Source: Leptodactylus fallax
Lineage: Eukaryota > Chordata > Amphibia > Anura > Leptodactylidae
Assembly: GCA_947044405.1 (NCBI GenBank)
Contig: CAMRHE010000321.1
Location: 1,550,001-1,614,000, forward strand
Length of the DNA stretch: 64,000 nucleotides
Direction: 5' to 3'
Position numbers and translations under genes: made by a program. This document shows, piece after piece, positions 24,886 through 33,935 of the stretch; position 1 is the first letter of the stretch, and every line of letters starts with the position of its first letter. Under the pieces are notes generated by a model. That model had not been told where the DNA came from. It ran no database searches and was given only the letters and a program-made list of their open reading frames with translations.

Positions 24886-24983
24886 TCCGGAGTTGGGTTG
24901 TTCTTAGTACCATTAACGAATCTGTAGAGAAATAAAGAAAACAGTGTTAGAGGCTTGTCAAATATGAAATAAAATATATTATC

Positions 24984-25451
24984 TTACAAAACTGCGTAAT
25001 TCGTAGTCTCTAGTCCTTTTGGATGTACAGTCTAGAGTTCATGTATCCAGAACACTTCTCTTAATTATAAACGTTGGATTTGATCACCTCCTCTTCTTGG
25101 TACTGGGATCTGCTCGAGAGATTGAGATGTAATTAAGAGATATGGTGTTTTGCATGGTGAAAATGGATGCAAATGATTATTGGTACGAATGGTAGATTTA
25201 TGCTTTGAAATTCTGTCATGTATAGCTTGTGTAGTTTCACCCACATACTGAAGACGACATGGGTACTTGATCATGTAAACCATGAATGTAGAATCACAAG
25301 TGTAAAAACCTTTAAGGGGAATAGTCTGGCCAGTTTGAGGATGATGTACGTTGTCGCCCTTCATAACATTACTGCATTGAGGGCAATGTAGGCATGGGAA
25401 AGTCCCTTGTCCCTGTGTTCTAAAGGAATGTCTGTTGTGGTAGTTTAACAT
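24984..25451 (-). pseudogene. PLE-B GIY-YIG endonuclease domain and C-terminus
   Basis: The minus-strand frame 25065-25451 encodes CLHCPQCSNV, a cysteine-rich zinc-binding candidate, then GFYTCDSTFMVYMIKYPC and YVGETTQAIHDRISKHKS. This is the GIY-YIG fold with the usual VYM and YVG positions and the Arg-containing helix. The frame stops at TAA 25065-25067, but coding text continues with VFWIHEL and VHPKGLETTN to a stop at 24984-24986, a C-terminus typical of Penelope proteins. At least two stops (TAA, TAG) therefore interrupt the tail. The reverse transcriptase is not attached here. PLE-B is a different lineage from PLE-A. Confidence 0.78.
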
Positions 25452-26107
25452 TTTAGCTCACATCCGCTTTCACTAATTTGTCTTTAAGATTTGGTGGGCG
25501 GCAAAAGCATGAGAATATGTTTCCTAAATTCCCTAGATGTTTTCCTGATATAATTCATGGGACAGGGACATATGGCCACACAGACCACTCCAGGGGTACG
25601 GCAATTTTCGTATTCTCGTATGTTGTAGGTCTTGCCAGTGGTCACACTCATGAATGACGGGCCTCGGAGAATATACTTGCATGCCTTACATGAACCACAT
25701 TAGAACGTGCCTTTGTATTCCTCCTTATTCAACCAGGTGTTGGGTGCAACCACTGGGGGCAGGTGGCTATGAATAATCCAATCACACAGATTCCTGCCAC
25801 GCTGGTAGCTAACTGCTGGTTTATCACTGATGAGGCCCTGCAAATCAGAGTCCAGTGTAAGAGTTCCCCAATAGGAATCAAGGATCCATCTAATATCATT
25901 GGCATGATTGGCAAATGTGCCGATAACACAAGTCTACAAATTTTCAAAAGTTGGTTCAGATATAAAATGAGCTATTTCTTAATGATTTTCATGTTCTGAA
26001 TTCAAATATCACAATGTAAACTGTCAATTGACTCTAGTTTTTATGATATCGAAGAATTCTCGTTTTACTGTTATGTATATTGTATAGATGGTAGTGCATT
26101 GCCATTG

Positions 26108-26748
26108 GCAGGCTCTACCTGCTTAGGAAACTGAGAGCCTTTGGAATCCGGGGGCACTTCTTAGAACTTTCTTCAACTCGGTAGTGGCATCAGCCATCTT
26201 CTTTGGAGTGGCCTGCTGGGGGAGCAGTATATCAACCAGGGACAGAAATAAACTTGACAAGCTGATTAGAAAGGCCAGCTCTGTCCTGGGGAGCCCACTG
26301 GACCTAGTGCAGGTGGTGGGTGACAGAAGGATACTGTCCGTGGTGAGCTCCATGCAGAACAAGAAGTCCCATCCCATGCATGAGACTGTGATCGCGCTGA
26401 GCAGTACTGTCAGTGACCGACTGCTCCACCCTAGGTGTGAGAAGGAGCGCTATCGGAAGTCTTTCCTCCCCCACCGCGGTTAGGCTGTACAACCAACACC
26501 GACCTAAGCGGAGATCATTACACACAGAGAACTGAAATATCTCTCTGCCTGTTATATCCCCCCCCCCCCCCCTCTGCCACGTCCTATCTGTCTGTCTGCT
26601 ATTAATGTAATGCCTCTCACCTTGGTACATTCCTGTACATGTTGTATTTGTATTTGTATCTGCTTATCTTATCTTATCTTTGCTGCTGTAACACACTGAA
26701 TTTCCCCACTGTGGGACTATTAAAGGACTATTATTATTATTATTATTG
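26108..26748 (+). mobile_element. 5'-truncated L2-like LINE
   Basis: The text begins inside the last part of a reverse-transcriptase protein (LYLLRKLRAF) and continues after a shift with ASAIFFGVACWGSS, KLDKLIRKASSVLG, HPMHETVIAL and RLLHPRCEKERYRKSFLP, the C-terminus common to fish and amphibian L2-type LINEs. The 3' end is ccccactgtgggactatt followed by (att)n. It is the 3' 640 bp of an element inserted into the coding region of the host DNA element. Confidence 0.75.
26184..26483 (+). pseudogene. L2-like reverse transcriptase C-terminal fragment
   Basis: A 99-residue open segment holds the post-RT domain only: CWGSSISTRDRNKLDKLI, a VGDRR motif and the conserved RLLHPRC near the end, stopping after PHRG. 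The upstream part of this domain is in another phase. Catalytic RT motifs are absent because the element is 5' truncated. It has no function on its own. Confidence 0.72.
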
Positions 26749-26751
26749 TGC

Positions 26752-27535
26752 TGTAAGACAGCTTTGAGACTGAGCTTGGATGAATCGATAAATAGCCTCC
26801 ACTCATCTGGGTTATAGCTGATGTTGAGAGCTTCCATTAAATTGCAGATGTTATTACATGCAACAAGATCACCCTCCTTGAAGAAGAATTGGACACGATG
26901 CTTTTGATGGTCCCGGAAAAAAGAAATCTGAACATCATCTGCTAGCAGATTCCACTGTTGAAGTCTGGAACCTAAGAGCTCTGCCTTACTCTTGGGCAGA
27001 TCTAGATTTCTAACAAGATTGTTCAGTTCACTTTACGATATACGGTGTGGTTCGGTTGAGATTGATGAAAGAAAATCTTGATCGTGTGAGGTAGATGGTT
27101 CATGACCACATGCTTCTTCTTTTTCTTCCTCAGTGGAATCGAGTGGGATTGTTTCTGGTGCTTTTGGAACTGGCAATTCTTCTAAATGAGCTACTGGCCG
27201 TATCGCAGATGGAATATTTGGATACTGTTAAGTTCACTTCTTTTTATTCGAAATTCCTTTCCCAATTGGAGGCACCATGCAGAAGTAGCAATTGGCAGAA
27301 TGGTCAGTTGGATCTCTCCAGACCATTGGCACTATAAAAGACATAGATTGTTTTTTTCTGTTCAACCACTGTGTGAGGTTTGATGAACATCTATTACAGC
27401 ATGTGTGTGATCTCCTATTTTGCAGCCGCAATACAGGTGGTAGGCTTTCCTGACCATGGGAGTCAAACTTTGCTTTTGTGATGCAAAAGTCACTTCGCCG
27501 CATATATAGCAGAAATTATCTGCTTAATTAATGCA
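26752..27535 (-). pseudogene. Decayed transposon-associated cysteine-rich protein, function unknown
   Basis: Minus-strand text: DNFCYICGEVTFASQK, KAYHLYCGCKIGD, then in another phase CCNRCSSNLTQWLN and PMVWRDPTDHSANCYFCM, and at the far end EWRLFIDSSKLSLKAVLQHN. Paired cysteines suggest a zinc-binding N-terminus. From memory, this arrangement matches a protein family seen repeatedly in arthropod, fish and other animal genomes as uncharacterised, apparently mobile-element-borne, loci. I cannot name a reaction for it. The gene has several shifts and stops. The L2-like LINE tail joins directly at the LQHN codons (26748-26755), so the LINE cut the gene there and the remaining C-terminus is not recognisable. 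Confidence 0.55.
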
Positions 27536-28339
27536 AGTCTGAGGCATCGCTGAACGTATATAGACTGAACGATGTAAGCCGAACTGTAACAAGTGCTGGA
27601 TGGCTGATAGAGGGAGAATATATAAAGTTGTGTGATGCAATTTTAATTAGGATTGCATCACCTGGCCTTTATTGGCATCTTTCTATTGGTCATTCTGAGA
27701 TTATGCATTTCTAGCAGATGATGCAATACTGATGATGCAAACTTTTCCCAGTATTATATTAAAGGCTGTAAGAAATATCAAATGCACCTCTGTATCATGA
27801 AAATTAGAGCCAATTTCAAAATTTGAGTATCATATTCGATCTCAGCACCCCAAAATTGATTGAGATCAACTGTTTTCATGTCTGAACCAATTTGGCTGTA
27901 GACTTATGAATTATAATACGTAATTCATGGGAATCTTGCTTGGGTCTCTGTGAGTTCAATAAACTGGTACCATCACAGGTACTAGCATAGTTGCTAGACC
28001 GCTTCAGAATCATCCTAGGGTATACTCTCCTTCAAACTGTCCTTCGAGTTCATCTGCTGCCCTCTAATAACTTTCAAGGGAGGAGCAGTTCCTCCTAATA
28101 CGGAGAAACTGCCCCTTCGGGATGCTTCTCCTCAGTGGTAGGGGGTGGTGACTCTCCCAGTGTAGTAAACTATTGGTTGTGATTTCCTTACAAAAAAATC
28201 AAGGTCATCACCTCACCTGTTCTTCAATGTGTATGAAGAGGTCCAGGAACATAATCTCATGGCGATCGATAGTCACCGTAAACCGCATATTGATATAGCG
28301 ATTTAAGGCATGGACACAATCCCAGAAATCAGAAGATTG

Positions 28340-29072
28340 TATATATCTATATTGTTGATCACTACATGTGCTGAATGTCAATAAGCCCCTATGTGATGCA
28401 GGTGGACGCGACCTATCAGCACTGCCCGTGTCATTCAGTGGGTGGGTCTGGGTGATGTCAGCCATCTGTTGCACTCATAACGTGTCATAGGGAGGCGCGC
28501 CCTATGGGGAGGCACCATGTCATACAAAGGGTGGTGCCGGGGACATGGCTTCATCATATACATCTGGCTTATGCAAACTTGTGGTGCTCATTGTATTACC
28601 AGCCATCACAAGTACCAGTGCCTATCATCAAGGCACTGGGACCTACAATTGTTACTGCATCTTGTCTCCTGTTTCTATTAAGTAGGGATTATTGGTTATC
28701 TTTGATACCTCTACATTTTACTGGAGATTAGGGAAATTTTTGTAAGAGGGCCAGCCTTTATTTAGGGTTGGTTCATCTAGAACTCCTTCTATCTCCCACC
28801 TGTATCATACCTCCTGATGTGCCTTAATCTAGGCAAAATGCATCAAGGTTTTTGTTATCAGGGACTATGTGAATAACAAAAGTAATCAGGAATTCTGTGG
28901 ATATCTATTCCCCTTGAAACACATATTAATGAGGGGAATGACCCATTATATGCTTGTGAATTGAGCATGTTGGGTCTGATTTATGTGTTTCTTTGTTGAT
29001 CTGGAGTCTATTTTAAGATTTATTATTAAAAGTTCTATTTTATTTCAGCCATTTACTCCCTCCAGTGAAATA
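28340..29072 (+). mobile_element. Penelope terminal block, inverted relative to its RT
   Basis: Inverted copy of 18615-19295. The hammerhead-like core here reads on the plus strand, whereas the adjoining reverse transcriptase reads on the minus strand. Penelope elements often carry an inverted terminal fragment at a truncated 5' end, which fits. Confidence 0.58.
28811..28845 (+). ncRNA. Hammerhead-ribozyme-like core, degenerate
   Basis: CTGATGTGCC, loop ttaatcta, GGCAAAATGCATC. GCC/GGC can form stem II. GAAA has become CAAA, and the base after CUGAUG is U. Probably inactive; its counterpart is at 18850-18882. Confidence 0.35.
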
Positions 29073-29273
29073 GCCTCAGTAATTAGTAAGGGAACTAGCC
29101 TGCAGCACTAGTCCCTAACTATTCACTGCTACATTAACATGCACATTTAAAAGCAACAAAGTGTTACAGCCCCCCTGACATGTTTCACCACTTCAGAGGC
29201 GTCATCAGGGGTATGGGGCCAGAACCTTTCAGGGGATTTTTTTTTGTTTTTGACTGTTGGAGAGACGCATGTA
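29073..29273 (-). other. Short unassigned segment with hammerhead-like motif
   Basis: It lies between the Penelope block and the Tc1 element. On the minus strand 29169-29211 reads CCCCTGATGACGCC, a loop, GGTGAAACATG and TCAGGGG. The outer CCCCTGA and TCAGGGG are complementary. CUGAUGA and GAAA are both present. Confidence 0.5.
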
Positions 29274-30906
29274 CAGTGCCTTGCGAAAGTATTCGGCCCC
29301 CTTGAACTTTTCAACCTTTTGCCACATTTCAGGCTTCGAACATAAGGATATAACATTTTAATTTTTTGGTGAAGAATCAACAACAAGTGGGACACAATCG
29401 TGAAGTGGACCGAAATTTATTGGATATTTTAAACTTTTGTAAAAATAAAAAACTGAAAAGTGGGGCATGCCAAATTATTCGGCCTCCTTAAGTTAATACT
29501 TTGTAGCGCCACCTTTTGCTGCGATTACAGCTGCAAGTCGCTTGGGGTATGTCTCTATCAGTTTTGCACATCGAGAGACTGAAATTCTTGCCCATTCTTC
29601 CTTGGAAAACAGCTCTAGCTCAGTGAGGTTGGATGGAGAGCGTTTGTGAACAGCAGTTTTCAGCTCTTTCCACAGATTCTCGATTGGATTCAGGTCTGGA
29701 CTTTGACTTGGCCATTCTAACACCTGGATACGTTTATTTGTGAACCATTCCATTGTAGATTTTGCTTCATGTTTGGGATCATTGTCTTGTTGGAAGATAA
29801 ATCTCCGTCCCAGTCTCAGCTCTTTTGCAGACTCCAACAGGTTTTCTTCCATAATGGTCCTGTATTTGGCTCCATCCATCTTCCCATCAATTTTAACCAT
29901 CTTCTCTGTCACTGCTGAAGAAAAGCAGGCCCAAACCATGATGCTGCCACCACCATGTTTGACAGTGGGGATGGTGTGTTCAGGGTGATAAGCTGTGTTG
30001 CTTTTACGCCAAACATATCGTTTTGCATTGTGGCCAAAAAGTTCGATTTTGGTTTCATCTGACCAGAGCACCTTCTTCCACATGTTTGGTGTGTCTCCCA
30101 GGTGGCTTGTGGCAAACTTTAAACAAGACTTTTTATGGATATCTTTGAGAAATGGCTTTCTTCTTGCCACTCTTCAATAAAGGCCAGATTTGTGCAGTGT
30201 ACGACTGATTGTTGTCCTATGAACAGACTCTCCCACCTCAGCTGTAGATCTCTGCAGTTCATCCAGAGTGATCATGGGCCTCTTGGCTGCATCTCTGATC
30301 AGTCTTCTCCTTGTTTGAGATGAAAGTTTAGAGGGACAGCCGGGTCTTGGTAGATTTGCAGTGGTCTGATACTCCTTCCATTTCAATATGATCGCTTGCA
30401 CAGTGCTCCTTGGGATGTTTAAAGTTTGGGAAATCTTTTTGTATCCAAATCCGGCTTTAAACTTCTCCACAACAGTATCACGGACCTGCCTGGTGTGTTC
30501 CTTGGTCTTCATGATGCTCTCTGCGCTTTAAACAGAACCCTGAGACTATCACAGAGCAGGTGCATTTATACGGAGACTTGATTATAGACAGGTGGATTAT
30601 ATTTATCATCATCAGTCATTTAGGACAACATTGGATCATTCAGAGATCCTCACTGAACTTCTGGAGTGAGTTTGCTGCACTGAAAGAAAAGGGGCCGAAT
30701 AATATTGCACGCCTCACTTTTCAGTTTTTTTATTTTTTACAAAAGTTTAAAATAACCAATAAATTTTGTTCCACTTCGCAATTGTGTCCCACTTGTTGTT
30801 GATTCTTCACCAAAAAAATTAAAATTTTATATCCTTATGTTTGAAGCCTGAAATGTGGCAAAAGGTTGAAAAGTTCAAGGGGGCCGAATACTTTCGCAAG
30901 GCACTG
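29274..30906 (-). mobile_element. Tc1/mariner element, family C
   Basis: TA at 29272-29273 and 30907-30908. Ends cagtgccttgcgaaagtatt and the exact complement. Terminal inverted repeats extend for about 200 bp (for example cacaatcgtgaag near the left end and cttcgcaattgtg near the right). The terminus is one I remember from salmonid and other fish Tc1 elements. Confidence 0.96.
29493..30512 (-). pseudogene. Tc1 family C transposase, single in-frame stop
   Basis: The minus-strand frame runs from ATG 30512 (MKTKEHTRQV) to the stop at 29493-29495 after GGATKY: 339 codons, the normal length of a Tc1 transposase. The only visible lesion is TGA at 30174-30176, in GLY-stop-RVARRKP, probably from GGA. 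The N-terminal domain has a paired-like helix-turn-helix (GYKKISQTLNIPRSTV). The catalytic DD34E triad is complete: [24 protein letters not shown]. The glycine-rich box reads KHGGGSIM. Such enzymes excise and reinsert their element at TA. One substitution separates it from an open frame, so insertion was probably recent on the scale of this region. Confidence 0.94.
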
Positions 30907-30908
30907 TA

Positions 30909-31377
30909 TATGTTGATATGGTATCCTGTCAAGCCAGTGGTGGTGGCAGCATGTATTTGGGTGTGGACTGTTTTGGGGGGTGTGATTTACGCTCCGTTTG
31001 CAGCCAGAGTGAAGGGTGAGTGCAAGATTGACTGAGTGGAGTGAGTTATCCCCTGACAGCTGCACCCGTGTCACATGCTAGGACGGTCTGTACATGACAT
31101 ACTGTGATGCTGCATGGGGTCCTCATACAGCCAAAGTTGTTGTTTTTGCAAGAAAAATAGTAAATGATAAGCTTGCAGTAAATACAGCTGCAAACTGGAA
31201 CAGCAAAATGCCAAGCATTTCATTCTAGCCATGAAAACATCATAAAATACAATGTGTGTTTGCCTAGTAAGGATTTACATGAAATACACACTCTCCTGTG
31301 GTTCATATGATTTCCATAAGTCATTCCTGCTTTGCTCAAGATACTGAGGTTACTAGCATTGAACTTAGCAGAGAATA
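30909..31377. other. Intergenic, no gene recognised
   Basis: About 470 bp between a Tc1 and a hAT element. No motif was recognised. Confidence 0.6.
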
Positions 31378-31423
31378 GTATATAGCCGTAATGGCGAACC
31401 TATGGCACGCGCGCCGTCACCAT

Positions 31424-31517
31424 GATCGCTCACTAACGGGGAATCCGGTACCGGATTCCCCATTAGTGAGCGATCGCTTCTTTCAGCTGTTATGTGCAAA
31501 TGCACATACAGCTGAAA
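31424..31517. repeat. Two consecutive hairpins in hAT copy 2
   Basis: 31424-31475 is a 52-bp near-perfect palindrome centred on ggtacc (arms start gatcgctcactaa). 31481-31517 is a second one with outer tttcagctgt and acagctgaaa. Both are kept, with changes, at about 17205-17297 in hAT copy 1. Confidence 0.88.
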
Positions 31518-31689
31518 ACTGTCAGTGTAGGCCGCAGTCCGCAGGATCGCTGCTTACACAGTACATGCTAAATTGGTAACACTAAATACTGTACTCTGGA
31601 AGGACCTTCTGACGTCTTAAGGTCACATGACAGGGTAGGCTTGTCTTTGCCTGTAAGAAGGTCCCTCCACATGAAGAAAAGTTGTATCC

Positions 31690-32725
31690 CGAGCAGTGGA
31701 GGAACATGGAGAGATGTGGGGTGCAGGGTGTAGTGTGGGGGGAGAGATGTGGGGTGCAGGGTGTAGTGTGGAGGGAGAGATGTAGGGTTCAGGGTGTAGT
31801 GTGGGGGGGAGATATGTAGGGTGCAGAGTGTAGTGTGGGGGGCAGAGATGTGGGGTGCAGGGTGTAATGGGGGGGAGAGATGTAGGGTGCCGGGTGTAGT
31901 GTGGGGGGAGAGATGTAGGGTGCAGGGTGTAGTGTGTGGGGAGAGATGTAGGGTTCAGGGTGTAGTGTGGGGGGAGAGAAGTGGGGTGCAGGGTGTAGTG
32001 TGGGGGGAGAGATGTAGGGTGCCAGGTGTAGTGTGGGGGGAGAGATGTAGGGTGCAGGGTGTAGTGTATAGGGAGAGATGTAGGGTGCAGGGTGTAGTGT
32101 GGGGGATAGAGATATGGGGGGTAGAGATGTAGGGTGCAGGGTGTAGTGTGGGGGGAGAGATGTAGGGTGCAGGGTATAGTGTGAGGAGTAGAGATGTGGG
32201 GTGCAGGGTGTAGTGTGGGGGTAGAGATGTAGGGTGCAGGGTATAGTGTGGGGGGAGAGATGTAGGGTGCCGGGTGTATTTTGGGGGATAGAGATATGGG
32301 GGTAGAGATGTAGGGTGCAGGGTGTAGTTTGGGGGGAGAGATGTAGGGTGCAAGGTGTAGTGTGGGGGATAGAGATATGGGGGGTAGAGATGTAGGGTGC
32401 AGGGTGTAGTGTGGGGAGTAGAGATGTAGGATGCAGGTTGTAGTGTGGGGGGAGAGATGTAGGGTGCAAGGTGTAGTGTGGGGGAGAGATGCAGATTGTA
32501 GTGTGGGGGGAGATGCAGAGTTTAGTGTGGGGGGTAGAGATGTGGGGTGCAGGGTGTAGTGTGGGGGAGAGATGCAGATTGTAGTGTGGGGAGATGCAGA
32601 GTGTAGTGTGGGGGGTAGAGATGTGGGGTGCAGTGTGTAGTGTGTGGGGAGAGATGTGGGGTGCAGGGTGTAGTGTGGGGGGGAGAGATGTGTGGTGCAG
32701 TACGTAGTGTGGGGGGGACAGATGC
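31690..32725 (+). repeat. G-rich minisatellite, about 33-bp unit, around 30 copies
   Basis: The core unit is gagatgtagggtgcagggtg followed by tagtgtgggggga. Unit length drifts (shorter units near 32490-32600). Frames of over 300 codons on the minus strand (Thr, Leu, His, Pro, Tyr rich) are repeat artefacts. Confidence 0.93.
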
Positions 32726-32729
32726 GGGG

Positions 32730-32868
32730 TGCAGGTTGCTTGCAAGAGGGGGGAATGGGGGTGCAGGCTGCGTGCGAGAAAGAGGGGGAATGGGGATGCA
32801 GGCTGCGTGCGAGCAAGAGGGGGAATGGGGGGTGCAGGCTGCGTGTGAGCAAGAGGGGGGAGGCAGGT
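32730..32868 (+). repeat. Second minisatellite, about 35-bp unit, four copies
   Basis: The unit is tgcaggctgcgtgcgagcaa followed by gagggggaatgggg, directly downstream of the 33-bp array and still inside the hAT element. Confidence 0.88.
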
Positions 32869-32990
32869 TAATTTAAGGTGAAATTGCCATCTTGGCACTT
32901 TGCGATAATTTAGTGGGCTTTGGGTTGCAGTTTGGGCACTCGGTCTGTAAAAGGTTCGCCATCACTGGTATATAGTATAGTATATTGTGT

Positions 32991-33881
32991 ATAGATTCAG
33001 CAAGTGTGGAAAAAAAATCCTAAAACATAACTTTTATTAACAATATCCCATAAAAAGGCACCTCAATAACAACGTATCTATAAAAATTCCATCATATATC
33101 TGCCAACTGACAAGACAAAATGCACGTTTGTGCGACTCAGAAAAAACTCCTTCAGAGTGAATATTGATGTAGGTCACACAAATTCACCAACTAGAGAAAT
33201 AAAAAAATCACACACTCTAAAACTAATAAGACCAACATCCTTCTGTATCAGACTTCTATTGGTATAAAAAAAAGTATGGAAAAAATGGACAGATCTCATC
33301 AGATCACCGGTCATATGTCTAATAGTTATTTTTGTGGTCCACCACTAGAGTTGTGGGAATCCCTGTCCTGGTCATTCAGTTCTAACCCTTTATCTCAAAA
33401 CAGCCCTATTTTCCCCAGAGAGCTCCTGCCCTTACATCTGTCCATGTCTCATCAGGGGATCCAAACATGGTCACATAAACTCAAAAACCATCCTAGGTCT
33501 CTATGTGGAAAAGATAAGAATAGGGTGGTTTTTGAGTCTATGTGACCACATTTGTATCCCCTGATGAGTTATGGTTATTCATTACGAAGGACAAGGGACA
33601 GGAGACTATTTATTTAAAGGGTCAGATGTGGACTGCCCTTGTAAGGGCAGGAGCTCTCTGGGGATAATAGGACTGTTTTGAGATAAAGGGTCAGAATTGA
33701 ATGATCAGGTCAGCGATTCCAACAACGCTAATGGTGGACCACCAAATGTGCATTTTGTCTTGTCAGTTGGCAGATCTATGATGGAATTTTTATAGATACG
33801 TTGTTATTGAGGTGCCTTTTTATGGGATATTGTTAATAAAAGTTATGTTTTAGGAATTTTTTCCACAGTTGCTGAATCTAT
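32991..33881. mobile_element. Large fold-back (palindromic) element
   Basis: The two halves are inverted copies: atagattcagcaa at the left and ttgctgaatctat at the right, continuing inward for the length of the right arm (about 370 bp) to a centre near 33508. The left arm is longer by about 150-190 bp of extra sequence around 33141-33325. Each arm has a CTGATGAG motif near its centre. No transposase and no clear target duplication. It could be a fold-back transposon or two Penelope-type terminal blocks joined head to head. Confidence 0.75.
33559..33605 (+). ncRNA. Hammerhead-like core in the fold-back element
   Basis: The order is CCCCTGATGA, GTTAT, loop, ATTAC, GAAGGACAAGGG. GUUAU/AUUAC gives four of five pairs for stem II, GAAG stands in for GAAA, and AGGG can pair with the leading CCCU as stem I. 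The opposite arm (minus strand, about 33425-33465) has CCCCTGATGAGACAT. Confidence 0.38.
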
Positions 33882-33935
33882 TTTCTTCTAAGTGGAATTT
33901 ATTGCCCTACGTGGTGCTTTGTTTGCTGTATAGTA

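Larger units (their letters stand above)
23838..25465 (-). mobile_element. Penelope-like element 3' part (PLE-B)
   Basis: Minus strand, 5' to 3': the GIY-YIG coding end (24984-25451), a long 3' region with a polypurine tract, then a terminal block with a hammerhead-like core (23885-23932). The 5' boundary near 25465 abuts PLE-A copy 2, and the 3' boundary abuts Tc1 family B copy 3. Confidence 0.65.
25929..27908 (-). mobile_element. DNA element of unassigned superfamily inserted in PLE-A copy 2
   Basis: Left end aagtctacaaa...ttggttcaga and the complement of the right end taagtctacag...ttggttcaga are imperfect inverted repeats of about 30 bp. The uninterrupted PLE-A copy 1 gives the empty site; a short duplication around ataa(c/t)a is possible. 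It encodes the decayed protein at 26752-27535 and is itself interrupted by an L2-like LINE fragment. Confidence 0.6.
25466..28480 (-). pseudogene. Penelope-like element RT and GIY-YIG region (PLE-A copy 2), interrupted
   Basis: Coding remains lie at 27909-28480 and 25466-25928, split by a DNA element at 25929-27908. Minus strand: FWDCVHALN, MRFTVTIDRHEIMFLDLFI and IPKGQFLRIRRNCSS (Penelope reverse-transcriptase core), then the LLN...QR region, then, after the insertion, SYRRGKNL-equivalent text and the GIY-YIG region matching copy 1. Many stops and shifts are present. Copy 1 shows the uninterrupted junction (gccgataatacataattcat near 22075), so the insertion point is well defined. The 5' end is truncated and joined near 28340 to an inverted terminal block. 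Confidence 0.75.
31386..32967. mobile_element. hAT non-autonomous element (copy 2)
   Basis: Ends ccgtaatggcgaacct and, on the minus strand, cagtgatggcgaacct; exact 8-bp duplication gtatatag at 31378-31385 and 32968-32975. Both terminal regions match hAT copy 1, including the two hairpins. The internal array is different: about 1 kb of a G-rich 33-bp repeat instead of the 29-31-bp unit. No transposase. Confidence 0.94.

Noticed and set aside
31690..32868. CRISPR-like tandem repeats
   Set aside because: Units are contiguous with no unique spacers, inside a eukaryotic hAT element; this is a minisatellite.
31623..32898. Minus-strand open frames of 409 and 369 codons rich in Thr, Leu, His, Pro and Tyr
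   Set aside because: They run through the 33-bp G-rich minisatellite in hAT copy 2. Repeat units lacking stops give long frames in more than one phase; there is no domain and no start context.
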